DNA of 52,525 bases from positions 1 to 52,525 of the forward strand of contig ONGG01000016.1 of assembly GCA_900317305.1 (NCBI GenBank), given 5' to 3'. Source of the DNA: an uncultured Prevotellaceae bacterium. GTDB taxonomy: Bacteria > Bacteroidota > Bacteroidia > Bacteroidales > Bacteroidaceae. The notes below the pieces were generated by a model that did no database searches, was not told the DNA's origin, and saw nothing but the letters and a program-made list of their open reading frames with translations. Of the stretch, positions 26,246 to 36,767 are shown in pieces. Each line of letters starts with the position of its first letter. The stretch's first letter is position 1. A program made the translations under genes and the position numbers.

Positions 26246-28102
26246 ATGGAATACAGACAACTTACACAAGAGGAGATTGCCTTGCTCGAAGAACGTGGAT
26301 GCAAGGCCGAAGATTGGGACCTCGTGACCGTGGCCCCTGGGTTTACCGCCAACTATATCCGCAACACCTCGTTCTATGGTGAGATACGCCTGGGCGTGTT
26401 CGAGAAAGAGATTGAGGTAAGCAAAGGTTTCGTGAAGCACTGTGGCATCAAGAGCACCACGCTGCGCAACGTGACCATGGGCGACAACTGCTTGATAGAG
26501 AACATCGGCAACTTCATCAACAACTACACTCTGGGCGACGAGTGCTACATCAGCAACGTGAACACCATCGAGACCACCGAGGGCGCTACCTTCGGCGAGG
26601 GCAACCTCATCTCCGTGCTCAACGAGGTGGGCGACGGCAACGTGATGCTCTTCGACGGACTCACCAGCCAGTTGGCCGCATTCATGGTGAAGCACTACCG
26701 CGACAAGGAACTGATGAAGCAGATCTTCACCCTCATCCGCAAGGAAGTGGAGGCCAGCGTGCCCGAGCGGGGCACCATCGGCAACAACGTGAAGATTATC
26801 AATACCGGCGAGATCACCAATACCCATATCAACGACGACTGCGAGATCAGCGGTGCCTGCCGACTGAGCGACTGCTCCATCAAGAGCATCCCCGAGGCCA
26901 ACGTGTATATCGGGTCGGGAGTGATCTGCGAGAACTCCATCATCTACGACGGCAGTTCGATCCTGAACAGTGTGAAACTGGAGAACTGCTTCGTGGGCGA
27001 GGCCTGCAAGATCACCAACGGGTTCGCCGCAGAGAACAGCATCTTCTTCGCCAACAGCTTCATGTCGAACGGTGAGGCCTGCGCCGCCTTCTGCGGTCCG
27101 TTCTCGGCCAGCCACCACAAGAGCTCGCTGCTCATCGGAGGAATGTTCTCGTTCTACAACGCCGGGTCGGCCACCAACTTCAGCAACCATGCCTACAAGA
27201 TGGGGCCCATGCACTATGGCACGCTCGAGCGAGGCGTGAAGACCGCCAGCGGTGCCTATATCCTCATGCCCGCACACATCGGCACCTTCTCGGTGTGCTT
27301 CGGCAAACTGATGTACCACCCCGACACCCGCAACCTGCCCTTCTCCTACCTCATCGCCTACAGCGACACGATGTACCTGAACCCCGCACGCAACCTCACC
27401 ACCGTGGGACTCTACCGCGACATCCGCAAATGGCCGAAACGCGACAAGCGGCCACGCAACGGACAGAAGAGCATCGTGAACTTCGACTGGCTCAGCCCGT
27501 TCTCCGCAGGCGAGATACTCGAGGGAAAGAAAGTGCTCGAGAACCTCAGGGCAGCCTCTGGCGACAAAGTGTCGAACTACAACTACCATGAATACGTGAT
27601 CAAGGCCAACCACCTGCGTCTGGGCATCCAACTCTACGACATGGCCCTGCACATCTATATGGGTGCCGTGCTCAAGCGTCACAAACTCGAACTGCCGAAG
27701 AGTCCGGTGGGCACCGGCAAGTGGAGCGACCTCTCCGGACTGCTGCTGCCCGAGACCGAGGAATACCGCCTCATCGACGATATCAAGAACGGCACCATCA
27801 TCGACATCTACGACATCCTTGACCGCTTCGAGGAGATACACCGAAACTACTCCGAGTACCGTTGGACCTGGACCTACCGCATGATTCTCGACTACTATGG
27901 ACTGGAGACGCTCACCGAGGACGATGCGAAGCGCATCCACCAGGACTATGTGAGCGCACGCCGGAAGTGGATAGCCGAGATACAGAAAGACGCCGAGAAG
28001 GAGTACACCCTCGGCGACGTGGACAAGGAAGTGCTCGACAACTTCATCACCCAACTGCAAGGCGAGATGGAATTCGAGAACGACATGAAAATAGAAGAAT
28101 AA
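26246..28102 (+). CDS. DUF4954 family protein (left-handed beta-helix)
   Basis: A 618-residue cytoplasmic protein typical of Bacteroidetes. The central 300 residues carry hexapeptide-like turns (LRNVTMGDNCLIENIG, ISGACRLSDCSIKS, YIGSGVICENSIIYDG), the signature of a left-handed parallel beta-helix as in acyl- and nucleotidyl-transferases with bound sugar nucleotides. The last 200 residues are helical. No catalytic assignment is established for the family, to my knowledge. It starts 22 bases after hflX and ends 15 bases before the M16 protease gene, so it is very likely part of one transcript. Confidence 0.9.
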   Translation: MEYRQLTQEEIALLEERGCKAEDWDLVTVAPGFTANYIRNTSFYGEIRLGVFEKEIEVSKGFVKHCGIKSTTLRNVTMGDNCLIENIGNFINNYTLGDECYISNVNTIETTEGATFGEGNLISVLNEVGDGNVMLFDGLTSQLAAFMVKHYRDKELMKQIFTLIRKEVEASVPERGTIGNNVKIINTGEITNTHINDDCEISGACRLSDCSIKSIPEANVYIGSGVICENSIIYDGSSILNSVKLENCFVGEACKITNGFAAENSIFFANSFMSNGEACAAFCGPFSASHHKSSLLIGGMFSFYNAGSATNFSNHAYKMGPMHYGTLERGVKTASGAYILMPAHIGTFSVCFGKLMYHPDTRNLPFSYLIAYSDTMYLNPARNLTTVGLYRDIRKWPKRDKRPRNGQKSIVNFDWLSPFSAGEILEGKKVLENLRAASGDKVSNYNYHEYVIKANHLRLGIQLYDMALHIYMGAVLKRHKLELPKSPVGTGKWSDLSGLLLPETEEYRLIDDIKNGTIIDIYDILDRFEEIHRNYSEYRWTWTYRMILDYYGLETLTEDDAKRIHQDYVSARRKWIAEIQKDAEKEYTLGDVDKEVLDNFITQLQGEMEFENDMKIEE

Positions 28103-28117
28103 ACCGAACACATTGAC

Positions 28118-31030
28118 ATGGATATGAGAACAAGACTTTGCACACTGGTCATGGCCTGCATGGCGGCTCTCTCGCTGCAGGCCAGGGACTACCACTACAC
28201 CACCGTGCCTGGCGACCTGACACAGACACGCATCTACAAACTCGACAACGGACTCACCGTATACCTCTCCGTAAACAAGGAGAAGCCGCGCCTGCAGGCC
28301 AACATCGCCGTGAGAACCGGCTCGCGCAACGACCCCGCCGAGACCACCGGACTGGCCCACTACCTGGAGCACCTGATGTTCAAGGGCACCAAGCAGTTTG
28401 GCGTGACCGACCCCGTGGCCGAGGCACCCTACCTCGATGAGATAGAGGCCCGCTATGAGAAATACCGCAAACTCACCGACCCCGCCGAGCGCAAGCAGGC
28501 CTACCACGAGATTGACAGCGTGTCGCAAATCGCCGCCCAGTATTTCATCCCCAACGAGTACGACAAACTGATGTCGGCCATCGGCAGCGAAGGCACCAAT
28601 GCCTACACCAGCAACGACGTGACCTGCTATGTGGAGAACATCCCCTCGAACGAGATCGAGAACTGGGCCCGCGTGCAGGCCGACCGCTTCCAGAACATGG
28701 TAATCCGTGGATTCCACACCGAGCTTGAGGCCGTATACGAGGAGAAGAACATCGGCATGGCCCAAGACCAGCGCAAGATGTGGGAGGCCATCTACGCCAA
28801 ACTGTTCCCCACCCACCCCTATGGCACACAGACCACCATCGGCACACAGGAGCACCTGAAGAACCCGTCGATCACCAACATCAAGAACTATTTCCGCAAC
28901 TACTACGCACCCAACAACGTGGCTGTATGCATGGCAGGTGACTTCGACCCCGACGAGGTGATCGCCATCATCGACAAATACTTCGGCGGATGGAAGCCCA
29001 ATAACAACCTGAACGTGCCAAAGTTCGCACCTCTGGCACCCATCACCACGCCGCAAGACACCTCCGTGGTGGGCAAGGAGGCCGAATACCTGATGTTGGG
29101 ATGGCGGTTCGCCAAGGCCAACTCCGGCCAGAGCGACACGCTCAATATCATCAGCAGCCTGCTGGCCAACGGCAAGTGCGGACTCTTCGAGGTCGACCTC
29201 GAGCAGAAAATGAAACTGATGGGGGCCGGCGCCATGACCGATGAGATGGCCGACTACACCCCATTCATCCTTTATGGCTACCCGAAAGACAACCAGACCC
29301 TCGACGAGGTGCGCCAACTGCTGCTCGAGGAGATGGCCAAACTCAAGCGCGGCGAGTTCAGCGACGACCTCATCCCCGCCGTGGTGAGCAACGCCAAACT
29401 CAATTTCTTCAAGTCGATACAAGACAACCGCAACAGGGCCAGCCTCATGGTCGACGCGTTCATCAACGAGCAGCCTTGGGAAGACGTGGCCAACTACGTG
29501 GACCGCATCTCGAAAATCACGAAGCAAGACGTGGTTGACTTCGCCAACAAATACATCGGCGAGAACAACTACGTGTGCGTATACAAACGCGTGGGCACCG
29601 ACTCCACACAGGTGAAAATCGAGAAACCCGAAATCACGCCCATCCCCACCAACCGCGACCTGAGCAGCCAGTTCCTCAACGAGATCAAGAACTCCTACGT
29701 GAAGCCCATCACTCCCAGATTCCTCGACTTCGAGAACGACCTCACCGTGAGCAAGACAAAACGCGGACTGCCGCTGCTCTACAAGCACAACGACGAGGAC
29801 GGACTCTTCAACCTCACCTTCATGTACGACTTCGGCGAGGAGAGCGACCTGAACCTGAGTTATGGTCCCGCCTATATGGACTATATCGGCACCGACAAGA
29901 AGAGCGTGAGCGACATCAAACTCGAGTTCTACAAACTGGCCTGCAACTACTCCATCAACGTCAATAGTTTCTACACCACGGTCAACCTCAACGGACTGAG
30001 CGAGAACATGCCCGCAGCACTCGCCCTGCTTGAGGATTTCTTGCAGAATGCCAAGGCCGACAAGGAGTCTTACTCGCAATACGTCGACCTGGTGCTCAAG
30101 AACCGCGACGACGCCAAGAAGAACCAGAGCTCTAACTTCAGTGCCCTGCGCAACTACGTCACCTATGGCACATACAACCCGCAACTCAACAGCCTGAGCG
30201 CGGCACAACTGCGTGCTGCCAATCCACAGAAGTTCCTCGACCTCATCGCCGGACTGAAGAACTATGAGCACACCGTGATGTACTATGGACCGATGAGCGA
30301 GAAGGAACTGAGCAAGGTAATCGGCAAATACCACAAGACGCAGAAACGGCTCCTGCCCGTACCAGCCGGCAAGGAGTATACTGAGCAGCTCACTCCCACC
30401 AACGAGGTGTATATCGCACCCTACGAGGCCAAGAACATCTATATGGTGCAATACCATAACGAAGGCAAGCCCTTCAGCCTGGAGGAAGCCCCTCTGCGCA
30501 CCATGCTCAACGAGTACTTCGGAGGGGGCATGAACTCCATCGTGTTCCAGGAACTGCGCGAGAGCCGCGGACTGGCCTACAGCGCCGCCGCCAGCTACAG
30601 CACTCCGTTCAGGCTCAACCACCCCGAGACCTACATCACCTACATCGTGTCGCAGAACGACAAGATGATGGACTGCATCCGCACCTTCAAGAGCATCATC
30701 GACACCATCCCCCAGAGCCAGGCCGCATTCGACATCGCCAAGCAGAGCGCGATGAAGAGCCTGCAGACGGTCCGCACCACGAAGTTCAGCATCCTCAGCA
30801 ACTACTACTGGGCCAAGAAGCGTGGTTTCGACTTCGACATGAACGAGCGCATCTACAAGGCTTTGCCCGGCGTGACCCTGCAAGACGTGGTCAATTTCGA
30901 GCGCAAGAACATGGTGGGCAAGACCTACAAATTCATCATCCTGGGCGATGAGAAAGAACTCGACATGAAAGCGCTGGAGAAGATCGGTCCGGTGCACCGT
31001 CTCAGTACGGAGCAGATTTTCGGCTATTAA
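28118..31030 (+). CDS. M16 family zinc metalloprotease (two-module insulinase type)
   Basis: A 970-residue secreted or periplasmic protease. Signal peptide 1-22 (ends LQARDY); a second in-frame ATG at 28124 is possible. The inverted zinc motif HYLEH is at 81-85 in GLAHYLEHLMFKGT, and the distal ligand lies in ELEAVYEEKNIGMAQD about 75 residues later. Two M16 domain pairs are present; the second half has the inactive-type module with LRESRGLAYSAAASYS near 820. Such chambers degrade peptides. Followed after 56 bases by fumarase. Confidence 0.93.
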   Translation: MDMRTRLCTLVMACMAALSLQARDYHYTTVPGDLTQTRIYKLDNGLTVYLSVNKEKPRLQANIAVRTGSRNDPAETTGLAHYLEHLMFKGTKQFGVTDPVAEAPYLDEIEARYEKYRKLTDPAERKQAYHEIDSVSQIAAQYFIPNEYDKLMSAIGSEGTNAYTSNDVTCYVENIPSNEIENWARVQADRFQNMVIRGFHTELEAVYEEKNIGMAQDQRKMWEAIYAKLFPTHPYGTQTTIGTQEHLKNPSITNIKNYFRNYYAPNNVAVCMAGDFDPDEVIAIIDKYFGGWKPNNNLNVPKFAPLAPITTPQDTSVVGKEAEYLMLGWRFAKANSGQSDTLNIISSLLANGKCGLFEVDLEQKMKLMGAGAMTDEMADYTPFILYGYPKDNQTLDEVRQLLLEEMAKLKRGEFSDDLIPAVVSNAKLNFFKSIQDNRNRASLMVDAFINEQPWEDVANYVDRISKITKQDVVDFANKYIGENNYVCVYKRVGTDSTQVKIEKPEITPIPTNRDLSSQFLNEIKNSYVKPITPRFLDFENDLTVSKTKRGLPLLYKHNDEDGLFNLTFMYDFGEESDLNLSYGPAYMDYIGTDKKSVSDIKLEFYKLACNYSINVNSFYTTVNLNGLSENMPAALALLEDFLQNAKADKESYSQYVDLVLKNRDDAKKNQSSNFSALRNYVTYGTYNPQLNSLSAAQLRAANPQKFLDLIAGLKNYEHTVMYYGPMSEKELSKVIGKYHKTQKRLLPVPAGKEYTEQLTPTNEVYIAPYEAKNIYMVQYHNEGKPFSLEEAPLRTMLNEYFGGGMNSIVFQELRESRGLAYSAAASYSTPFRLNHPETYITYIVSQNDKMMDCIRTFKSIIDTIPQSQAAFDIAKQSAMKSLQTVRTTKFSILSNYYWAKKRGFDFDMNERIYKALPGVTLQDVVNFERKNMVGKTYKFIILGDEKELDMKALEKIGPVHRLSTEQIFGY

Positions 31031-31086
31031 CAGAAGAGCATATTCCAACAAAATTCCTATATCATTAACACTAAATCCAAATCATT

Positions 31087-32733
31087 ATGGCAAAAACACC
31101 CGAATTCAAGTATGCACCCATGTTCCAGTTGGGTGAAGACAAGACCGAATACCGCCTGCTCACGAAAGAAGGAGTGAGCGTGGGCGAGTTTGAAGGCCAC
31201 CCCATGCTGAAAGTGAGCAAGGAGGCGCTCACCCTGCTGGCACAACAGGCATTCCACGACGCAGAGTTCATGCTCCGCCGTGAGCACAACCTGCAGGTGG
31301 CTGCCATCCTCAACGACCCTGAGGCCAGCGAGAACGACAAATACGTGGCACTGCAGTTCCTGCGCAATGCCGAGACCTCGGTGAAAGGTATCCTGCCCTT
31401 CTGCCAGGACACTGGCACCGCCATCATCCACGGCGAGAAAGGACAGCAAGTGTGGACCGGTTTCGAGGACGAGGAGGCCCTGAGCCTCGGTGTGTACAAC
31501 ACCTTCACCCAAGACAACCTGCGCTATTCACAGAACGCACCGCTCAATATGTATGATGAGGTGAACACACGCTGCAACCTGCCGGCACAAATCGACATCG
31601 AGGCCGTGGAGGGCATGGAATACCGCTTCGTCATGGTGGCCAAAGGCGGCGGGTCGGCCAACAAGACCTATTTCTACCCCATGACCAAGGCCACCATCCA
31701 GAACGAGGGCACACTGCTGCCATTCCTCGTCGAGAAGATGAAGTCGCTCGGCACGGCAGCCTGCCCACCCTACCACATCGCCTTCGTCATCGGCGGCACC
31801 TCGGCAGAGAAGAACCTGCTCACCGTGAAACTCGCCAGCATCAAGTACTACGACAACCTGCCCACCACGGGCGACGAGACCGGACGGGCCTTCCGCGACG
31901 TGGAACTGGAGAAGAAACTGCTCGATGAGGCACACAAGATCGGACTGGGCGCACAGTTTGGCGGCAAGCATCTGGCACACGACATCCGTGTGGTGCGCCT
32001 GCCACGCCATGGTGCCTCGTGCCCCATCGGTATGGGTGTGTCGTGCTCGGCCGACCGCAACATCAAGGCCAAGATCAACGCCGATGGCGTGTGGCTGGAG
32101 AAGATGGACGACAATCCCGCCGAACTGATTCCCGAGGAGTTCTGCAAACCCGGAGAGGGTGCCAACAGCATCGTCATCGACCTTGACAAGGGTATCGACT
32201 CGGTGCGCGCCGAACTCTCGAAGTATCCGGTGAGCACCCGCGTCAACCTGAAAGGCACTATCATCGTGGCACGCGACATCGCCCATGCCAAACTCAAGGC
32301 ACGTCTCGATGCCGGAGAGGAGATGCCCGCCTACTTCAAGGACCATCCTATCCTCTACGCCGGACCGGCCAAGACTCCCGAAGGATATCCTTGCGGATCG
32401 ATGGGACCCACCACGGCCAACCGTATGGACCCCTACGTAGACGAGTTCCAAGACCATGGCGCATCGCTCGTGATGATAGCCAAGGGCAACCGCACCCAAG
32501 AGGTGACCGACGCCTGCAAGAAACATGGCGGATTCTACCTGGGCTCAATCGGTGGCGTGGCCGCCGTTCTCTCGCAGTCGAGCATCAAGTCGATAGAGTG
32601 CGTGGAGTATCCCGAACTGGGAATGGAGGCCATCTGGAGAATCGTGGTGGAGGACTTCCCCGCATTCATCCTCGTCGATGACAAGGGCAACGACTTCTTC
32701 AAGCAGCTCAAGCCCTGGACGCCCTGCAAATAA
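31087..32733 (+). CDS. fumA: Fumarate hydratase, class I (4Fe-4S)
   Basis: A 548-residue class I fumarase, interconverting fumarate and malate in the cytoplasm with an oxygen-sensitive iron-sulfur cluster. Probable cluster ligands are Cys106 (LPFCQDTG), Cys226 (GTAACPPYH) and Cys320 (GVSCSADRN). The C-terminal beta domain has [11 protein letters not shown] and [10 protein letters not shown] motifs of the family. In Bacteroidales this enzyme works in the reductive branch making succinate and propionate. Last gene of the hflX run; a strong terminator follows. Confidence 0.96.
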   Translation: MAKTPEFKYAPMFQLGEDKTEYRLLTKEGVSVGEFEGHPMLKVSKEALTLLAQQAFHDAEFMLRREHNLQVAAILNDPEASENDKYVALQFLRNAETSVKGILPFCQDTGTAIIHGEKGQQVWTGFEDEEALSLGVYNTFTQDNLRYSQNAPLNMYDEVNTRCNLPAQIDIEAVEGMEYRFVMVAKGGGSANKTYFYPMTKATIQNEGTLLPFLVEKMKSLGTAACPPYHIAFVIGGTSAEKNLLTVKLASIKYYDNLPTTGDETGRAFRDVELEKKLLDEAHKIGLGAQFGGKHLAHDIRVVRLPRHGASCPIGMGVSCSADRNIKAKINADGVWLEKMDDNPAELIPEEFCKPGEGANSIVIDLDKGIDSVRAELSKYPVSTRVNLKGTIIVARDIAHAKLKARLDAGEEMPAYFKDHPILYAGPAKTPEGYPCGSMGPTTANRMDPYVDEFQDHGASLVMIAKGNRTQEVTDACKKHGGFYLGSIGGVAAVLSQSSIKSIECVEYPELGMEAIWRIVVEDFPAFILVDDKGNDFFKQLKPWTPCK

Positions 32734-33220
32734 CACAAGGCAAGGCGCCACGGCTCCATATCTGGCAGGCAGACCAACCTTGGTCTGCCTGTCTTGCTTT
32801 TATGCCAAAAAGGAGGGGAGCAATCCTCATACGGACCACTCCCCCAGAATAATCCTATCCGACGTAGGATTATTGATATTTCTTTCTATTTTACGCCCTC
32901 TCACAATATCAATATGTAAAAGGGTTTAGTTTTTTTGTTATCAAAAGTACACTTTAACAAACGTATATTTATCCAATTATTAGCCAAACGCCTTTGGCTA
33001 TTATGCCATAATAGTTATAAACTGATTGTTTTGCACTACAAAAATAATCAATTATTAAATATGTTGTTATTTTAGCACATAATATTTATCAATATTTAAC
33101 AATAGAATATGTAAAGAAATTTACTACACATCACAACAATCATTTTTGTCATTAGACCTGACAAATCAGTCACACCGCCAGAAGTCCGATTATACCTAAG
33201 TTTCAGCGATGTCTCACTCT
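32734..33220. other. Convergent intergenic region, AT-rich and palindrome-dense
   Basis: 487 bases between the stops of fumA and the portal gene. It holds the fumA terminator and at least four further inverted repeats: AATAATCCTA with its complement (32848-32874), TAGCCAAA (32981-33000), CTATTATG (32998-33014) and TTTGTCA (33145-33165). From about 32900 it is markedly AT-rich. No ORF with support. Confidence 0.75.
32767..32797 (+). terminator. Intrinsic terminator of fumA
   Basis: AGGCAGACCAA and TTGGTCTGCCT form a perfect 11-bp stem around CC, followed by a T-rich stretch. Confidence 0.85.
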
Positions 33221-34699
33221 TCAGCCAACCACATACTGCCTGAGGTTGCTGATATCCTTTCGACGCGCCTCACGAAGAAAACTGTCGAACGACTCGAGCA
33301 GATCGAGTTGCGACAACGAGGCATTGTGCGTTTGCTGCTCATAGAGTCTGCCGCTCATGCTTGGTCCTCCGGCCTTGCCTTGCAACGCTCCGGTTACCCC
33401 TGAGATATCTTCCATGAAACTGAGTTGGGTGCTGAGCAGGTCGTTGATACCCACTCCGACGGCATTGGCCGACACCTGTTGGGGCAGCAAGGCACCATTG
33501 CGTGTCTTCACCGGGATAACGCCATTGAAGCGCGACCACTGACTGGCGACATCGTCGATGGTGTACCCATCGGGGATACTTTCCTCCGGCACGATGAGCA
33601 CGCCCTTTGCCGACGAGCGCATCACCCAGTCGTAGAGCGTAATGAGTCGGTTGGTGTAACGTTGCTGGTCGATGATGTCGTCGACAAACGAATGCACCTC
33701 ACCATCAACAAAAGGATAGGCCTTGAACACATAGGGATGCTGGCGATGGGCATAGGGCGAGACGCCCTCATCGAGCACATCGCCAAACGGTGTGAGGTAG
33801 TAGTATCTCCATTCATCGGTCATCATCCACCGCATCCCGATAGGCGGAATAGCCACCTCCTTGGTCTGGCGCCATTGGTTGACGGCCTCGACGCAGGGAG
33901 CCGTTGCCACATCCACCCAGAACAATTGGCCTTGGGCCAAATCATGGCACAGGTATCCCGGACGGCGCTCACGCCGCCACAGTTCGTATACCCTGCAGGC
34001 CGAGGATGCGGGGGTGCGGAATGCGATGTCGGCAGACTGGGCGGCCCCAAACCGGCAGAGCAACTGCGAGATACGTTCGTCGTAGGTGGCGGGATTGTAG
34101 ATGTCGGCCAGCAATGCGAAATCGGCTTCCGAATGGGCGAACTCGGCACAGAGTTCATCGAAACTCAGGTCGTGAATCTCGCCCACACACCTCACGTCCC
34201 ATCCGCGGGTGTCGCGAAACGAGGAGTCGATGATGAAGCGCCCGGGCGACACGTTGTCGGTAAAGCATCCACGCACCCCATGGCGCACGCCGTATGTCTT
34301 GCGCTGGATGGTGAGACCGGAGATGAGCAGTTCTTCCAATGCGCGCGCATTCATCTCATCCATATCATTCAGCAAGCGCATCTGTCGGTAGGCTTCGGCC
34401 AGATAGGGCTGTTCTGAGGACACCAGCGCGCCATCCCCCTCTTCCATCTGTCGGCGAAACAGGCCCAGCACCTGCTTCACCAAACGCCTGATGAGATTGT
34501 TCTTCAGCGGCTCACTGCCCATGCTGCGGATATATTGGTCTTCCTTCATCCATTTCCCGTCCACCATCACCCGGTCCGACCATTGGTCGCCATAACAATA
34601 ACGCTTGCAGCGCTCACGACGTATGCGGAAATCTGATGAAGCCTGCCAATAACCCTGCGCCTCATCCAGCAATTCAATATTTTTGAGGTATCCTGACAT
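33221..34699 (-). CDS. Phage portal protein (orphan, P22-like)
   Basis: A 492-residue protein with features of tailed-phage portal proteins, the ring through which DNA enters the capsid. The N-terminus has a helical start with CYGDQWSDR and an NLIRRLVKQVLGLFR helix. The C-terminal half has FVDDIIDQQRYTNRLITLYDW, a SAKGVLIVPEESIPDG stretch and ISGVTGALQGKAGGPSMSGR followed by QLDLLESFDSFLREAR, the pattern seen in P22-type portals. The gene is full length and unbroken, with an AAGGAA ribosome site. Neighbours are not phage genes: fumA on one side, a membrane regulator on the other. It pairs logically with the terminase at 2250-4430, about 29 kb away on the other strand. Confidence 0.75.
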   Translation of the reverse strand: MSGYLKNIELLDEAQGYWQASSDFRIRRERCKRYCYGDQWSDRVMVDGKWMKEDQYIRSMGSEPLKNNLIRRLVKQVLGLFRRQMEEGDGALVSSEQPYLAEAYRQMRLLNDMDEMNARALEELLISGLTIQRKTYGVRHGVRGCFTDNVSPGRFIIDSSFRDTRGWDVRCVGEIHDLSFDELCAEFAHSEADFALLADIYNPATYDERISQLLCRFGAAQSADIAFRTPASSACRVYELWRRERRPGYLCHDLAQGQLFWVDVATAPCVEAVNQWRQTKEVAIPPIGMRWMMTDEWRYYYLTPFGDVLDEGVSPYAHRQHPYVFKAYPFVDGEVHSFVDDIIDQQRYTNRLITLYDWVMRSSAKGVLIVPEESIPDGYTIDDVASQWSRFNGVIPVKTRNGALLPQQVSANAVGVGINDLLSTQLSFMEDISGVTGALQGKAGGPSMSGRLYEQQTHNASLSQLDLLESFDSFLREARRKDISNLRQYVVG

Positions 34700-35029
34700 A
34701 ATAATTCCTTTTTGACCACAAAAATAATAATCGAATAAAAAACAGGCAGGGCATTTTCATATGATTGGAAACGTCGCTACAAGATTCATCGTGAGATGGT
34801 AGACCAAGGGGATGATTTGAAGTTGTCGTGATGTCATAAGAGATTATGCAGTAATAGAGGTGAAATCAGTTGCCATACGTCTTTTGTCTTGATAAGTGTA
34901 GAAAAAACGGGGACAGTTCCGAATTAAAAATCCATTTTTATCCACAATATTTCCATTTATTTTGTATCTTTGCGTCAATAGGAATAATCTCACGGTCAAG
35001 GAATGCCTGGGCAATAGTCTCAATGGCCC
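34700..35029. other. Divergent intergenic region between portal and regulator genes
   Basis: 330 bases. It has a TATTTTTG box on the minus strand (34719-34726) for the portal gene and a TATCTTTG box on the plus strand (34965-34972) for the regulator. Nothing else recognised; no terminator is needed between divergent genes. Confidence 0.6.
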
Positions 35030-36715
35030 ATGGTGTTTATCCAACACAAATTACATCAAGAATTGGTTAAGACAAGAAATCTATTTATATTGATTGTTCT
35101 TCTTTTTGGGGGTGTGAATATCCAAGCACAAGTTGGCTCAGACAGAACGATGAAGCATGAGATGCATCAAGCCGATTCGCTCTTTTCTGTAAACGACATG
35201 GCCAATAGCCTGAAACATCTTCATGTTGTTTATGAACTTGCCCAAAAGGAAGATAATCAAGAATTTGAACTTGAGGCGATTCATCTGCTCTGCCAGATAG
35301 AGGAATCGCTTGGTTTCACTGAATTGCTTTCTAATTCGGCACGCATGCTGATTCGGGAGGCTGAGAGAAGTGAGGGTATCGATGATGTCGAGTACTACTT
35401 GTCGTTTGCCCACATGCACTTAGCCCATTGTCGGATATTGGACAAAGACCTTAATGGATGTATGGAACAACTCGACAGTGCCAATCATGAGATCATGCAC
35501 TGTAAAGAACCTGCCAATGTATGTAACCTGAAAATGACCCTTCTCGAGAATAGAGCTTATGCTTATTATTTCAACGACCATTTCGAGCAGGCCTATAATT
35601 GTTATAGATTGTTGTTGAGCGAGTGTGAGGAGATGAAACAGAAAAAGGAAAACAACATGTCGGAAATCGATGCGAAATACTACGCCCTTATCGCTTATAC
35701 TTTCCTGCCTGAGATTTGTCTTTATTTGGATAAGAAAAATGAAGCGGAGGAATATGTAAATAAAGCCTTGTTGATTTACCACGACAGCCTTGGCATGATG
35801 GATGTGATACCTTCTATCGTTGATTATCTCCATGACACAAGGCAGTATGAGCGTATGCGACAGATACTTGAGCCTTTCATAGAGACCTCGTCCACACCCT
35901 TAGATGTAATGAAAGGACTGGGCTATCTGATTGAGGCCTACGATAAGTTGGGAATGAGCAACAAGGTTTATCCGCTCCATGAGCGGTATGTGGAACTCGG
36001 TGACAGCATACACGAGTCTATCATGAAATCGGCCATGCAGCAAATGTCGGTACTCAACAGTATGTTTGAAAAGCAAATTGCGGAGATGCAGGCAGCAAAA
36101 GAACGGGCGCGTTGGTCCTGGGCGTTTGTTATCTGTCTTTTGGCAGGCTTACTGGGCTGGGGCATCTGGTATCTCTGGCGAAAATATGAGCGGGAGCAGC
36201 TGAAAGTGGTAAAATGGGTGAAGAAGCATAATGTGGAAGTGCTTGAGCATCCTCACCTGGCAATTGACGAAAAAATGCCTGTGGAGTCGCCGCCAAATGA
36301 GGGGGCATCATTCGAAGAAGAGTCCATCGCTGATGAAAACAATCATGAAGATGATATCCAATTTGTCGAAGAGGTAGAATCGTATGTGAAAGAGAACGAC
36401 AAGTTTCTGGATATTGACTTTGACGTGACGCCACTGGCCAGACAACTTAATATGACGGCACACGACCTGGAGACAAAGTATTCCGATATCACAGGATGTC
36501 CGATCTCGACCGTAGTGAACAGGATGCGACTCAGTTATGCTTCCAAATTGCTTGAGACCACCAACAAGAAGTTGGAAGTGGTGGCTGAGGAGTCGGGATT
36601 CGGGTCGTCGCGCACCTTCTATCGTCAGTTCAAGGCAGAATATGACATGACGCCCAATGTATATCGAAATCTGGTAAAGGTTAACGCTCAGCAGCAGGAT
36701 TCAGAAAACGATTAA
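35030..36715 (+). CDS. Membrane-anchored TPR transcription regulator with AraC-type HTH
   Basis: A 561-residue protein. A hydrophobic N-terminus (RNLFILIVLLFGGVNIQAQ) serves as signal peptide, followed by about 300 residues of TPR-like helices outside the cytoplasm. A coiled stretch precedes a membrane helix (WSWAFVICLLAGLLGWGIWYL, near residue 365). The cytoplasmic part has an acidic linker and an AraC-type double helix-turn-helix at the end (VAEESGFGSSRTFYRQFK). This layout, sensor outside and DNA-binding domain inside, is common in Bacteroidetes one-component regulators. Targets unknown; the adjacent divergent portal gene and the downstream small HTH gene are candidates by position only. 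Confidence 0.88.
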   Translation: MVFIQHKLHQELVKTRNLFILIVLLFGGVNIQAQVGSDRTMKHEMHQADSLFSVNDMANSLKHLHVVYELAQKEDNQEFELEAIHLLCQIEESLGFTELLSNSARMLIREAERSEGIDDVEYYLSFAHMHLAHCRILDKDLNGCMEQLDSANHEIMHCKEPANVCNLKMTLLENRAYAYYFNDHFEQAYNCYRLLLSECEEMKQKKENNMSEIDAKYYALIAYTFLPEICLYLDKKNEAEEYVNKALLIYHDSLGMMDVIPSIVDYLHDTRQYERMRQILEPFIETSSTPLDVMKGLGYLIEAYDKLGMSNKVYPLHERYVELGDSIHESIMKSAMQQMSVLNSMFEKQIAEMQAAKERARWSWAFVICLLAGLLGWGIWYLWRKYEREQLKVVKWVKKHNVEVLEHPHLAIDEKMPVESPPNEGASFEEESIADENNHEDDIQFVEEVESYVKENDKFLDIDFDVTPLARQLNMTAHDLETKYSDITGCPISTVVNRMRLSYASKLLETTNKKLEVVAEESGFGSSRTFYRQFKAEYDMTPNVYRNLVKVNAQQQDSEND

Positions 36716-36767
36716 TCTCAGCCTTCATCGGCTCGCATTCCTTTTACCACTCACCGTTTTCTTTTTG

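Noticed and set aside
26108-31051. 1647-residue ORF on the minus strand
   Set aside because: It lies opposite DUF4954 and M16, both clear families; the antisense frame is open because of codon bias at high GC.
2250-34699. A complete or inducible prophage in the window
   Set aside because: No integrase, capsid, tail, lysis or repressor cluster was found between or around terminase and portal.
34740-34870. A tRNA or small structured RNA in the portal-regulator gap
   Set aside because: No cloverleaf, no terminator and no consistent pairing found by eye.
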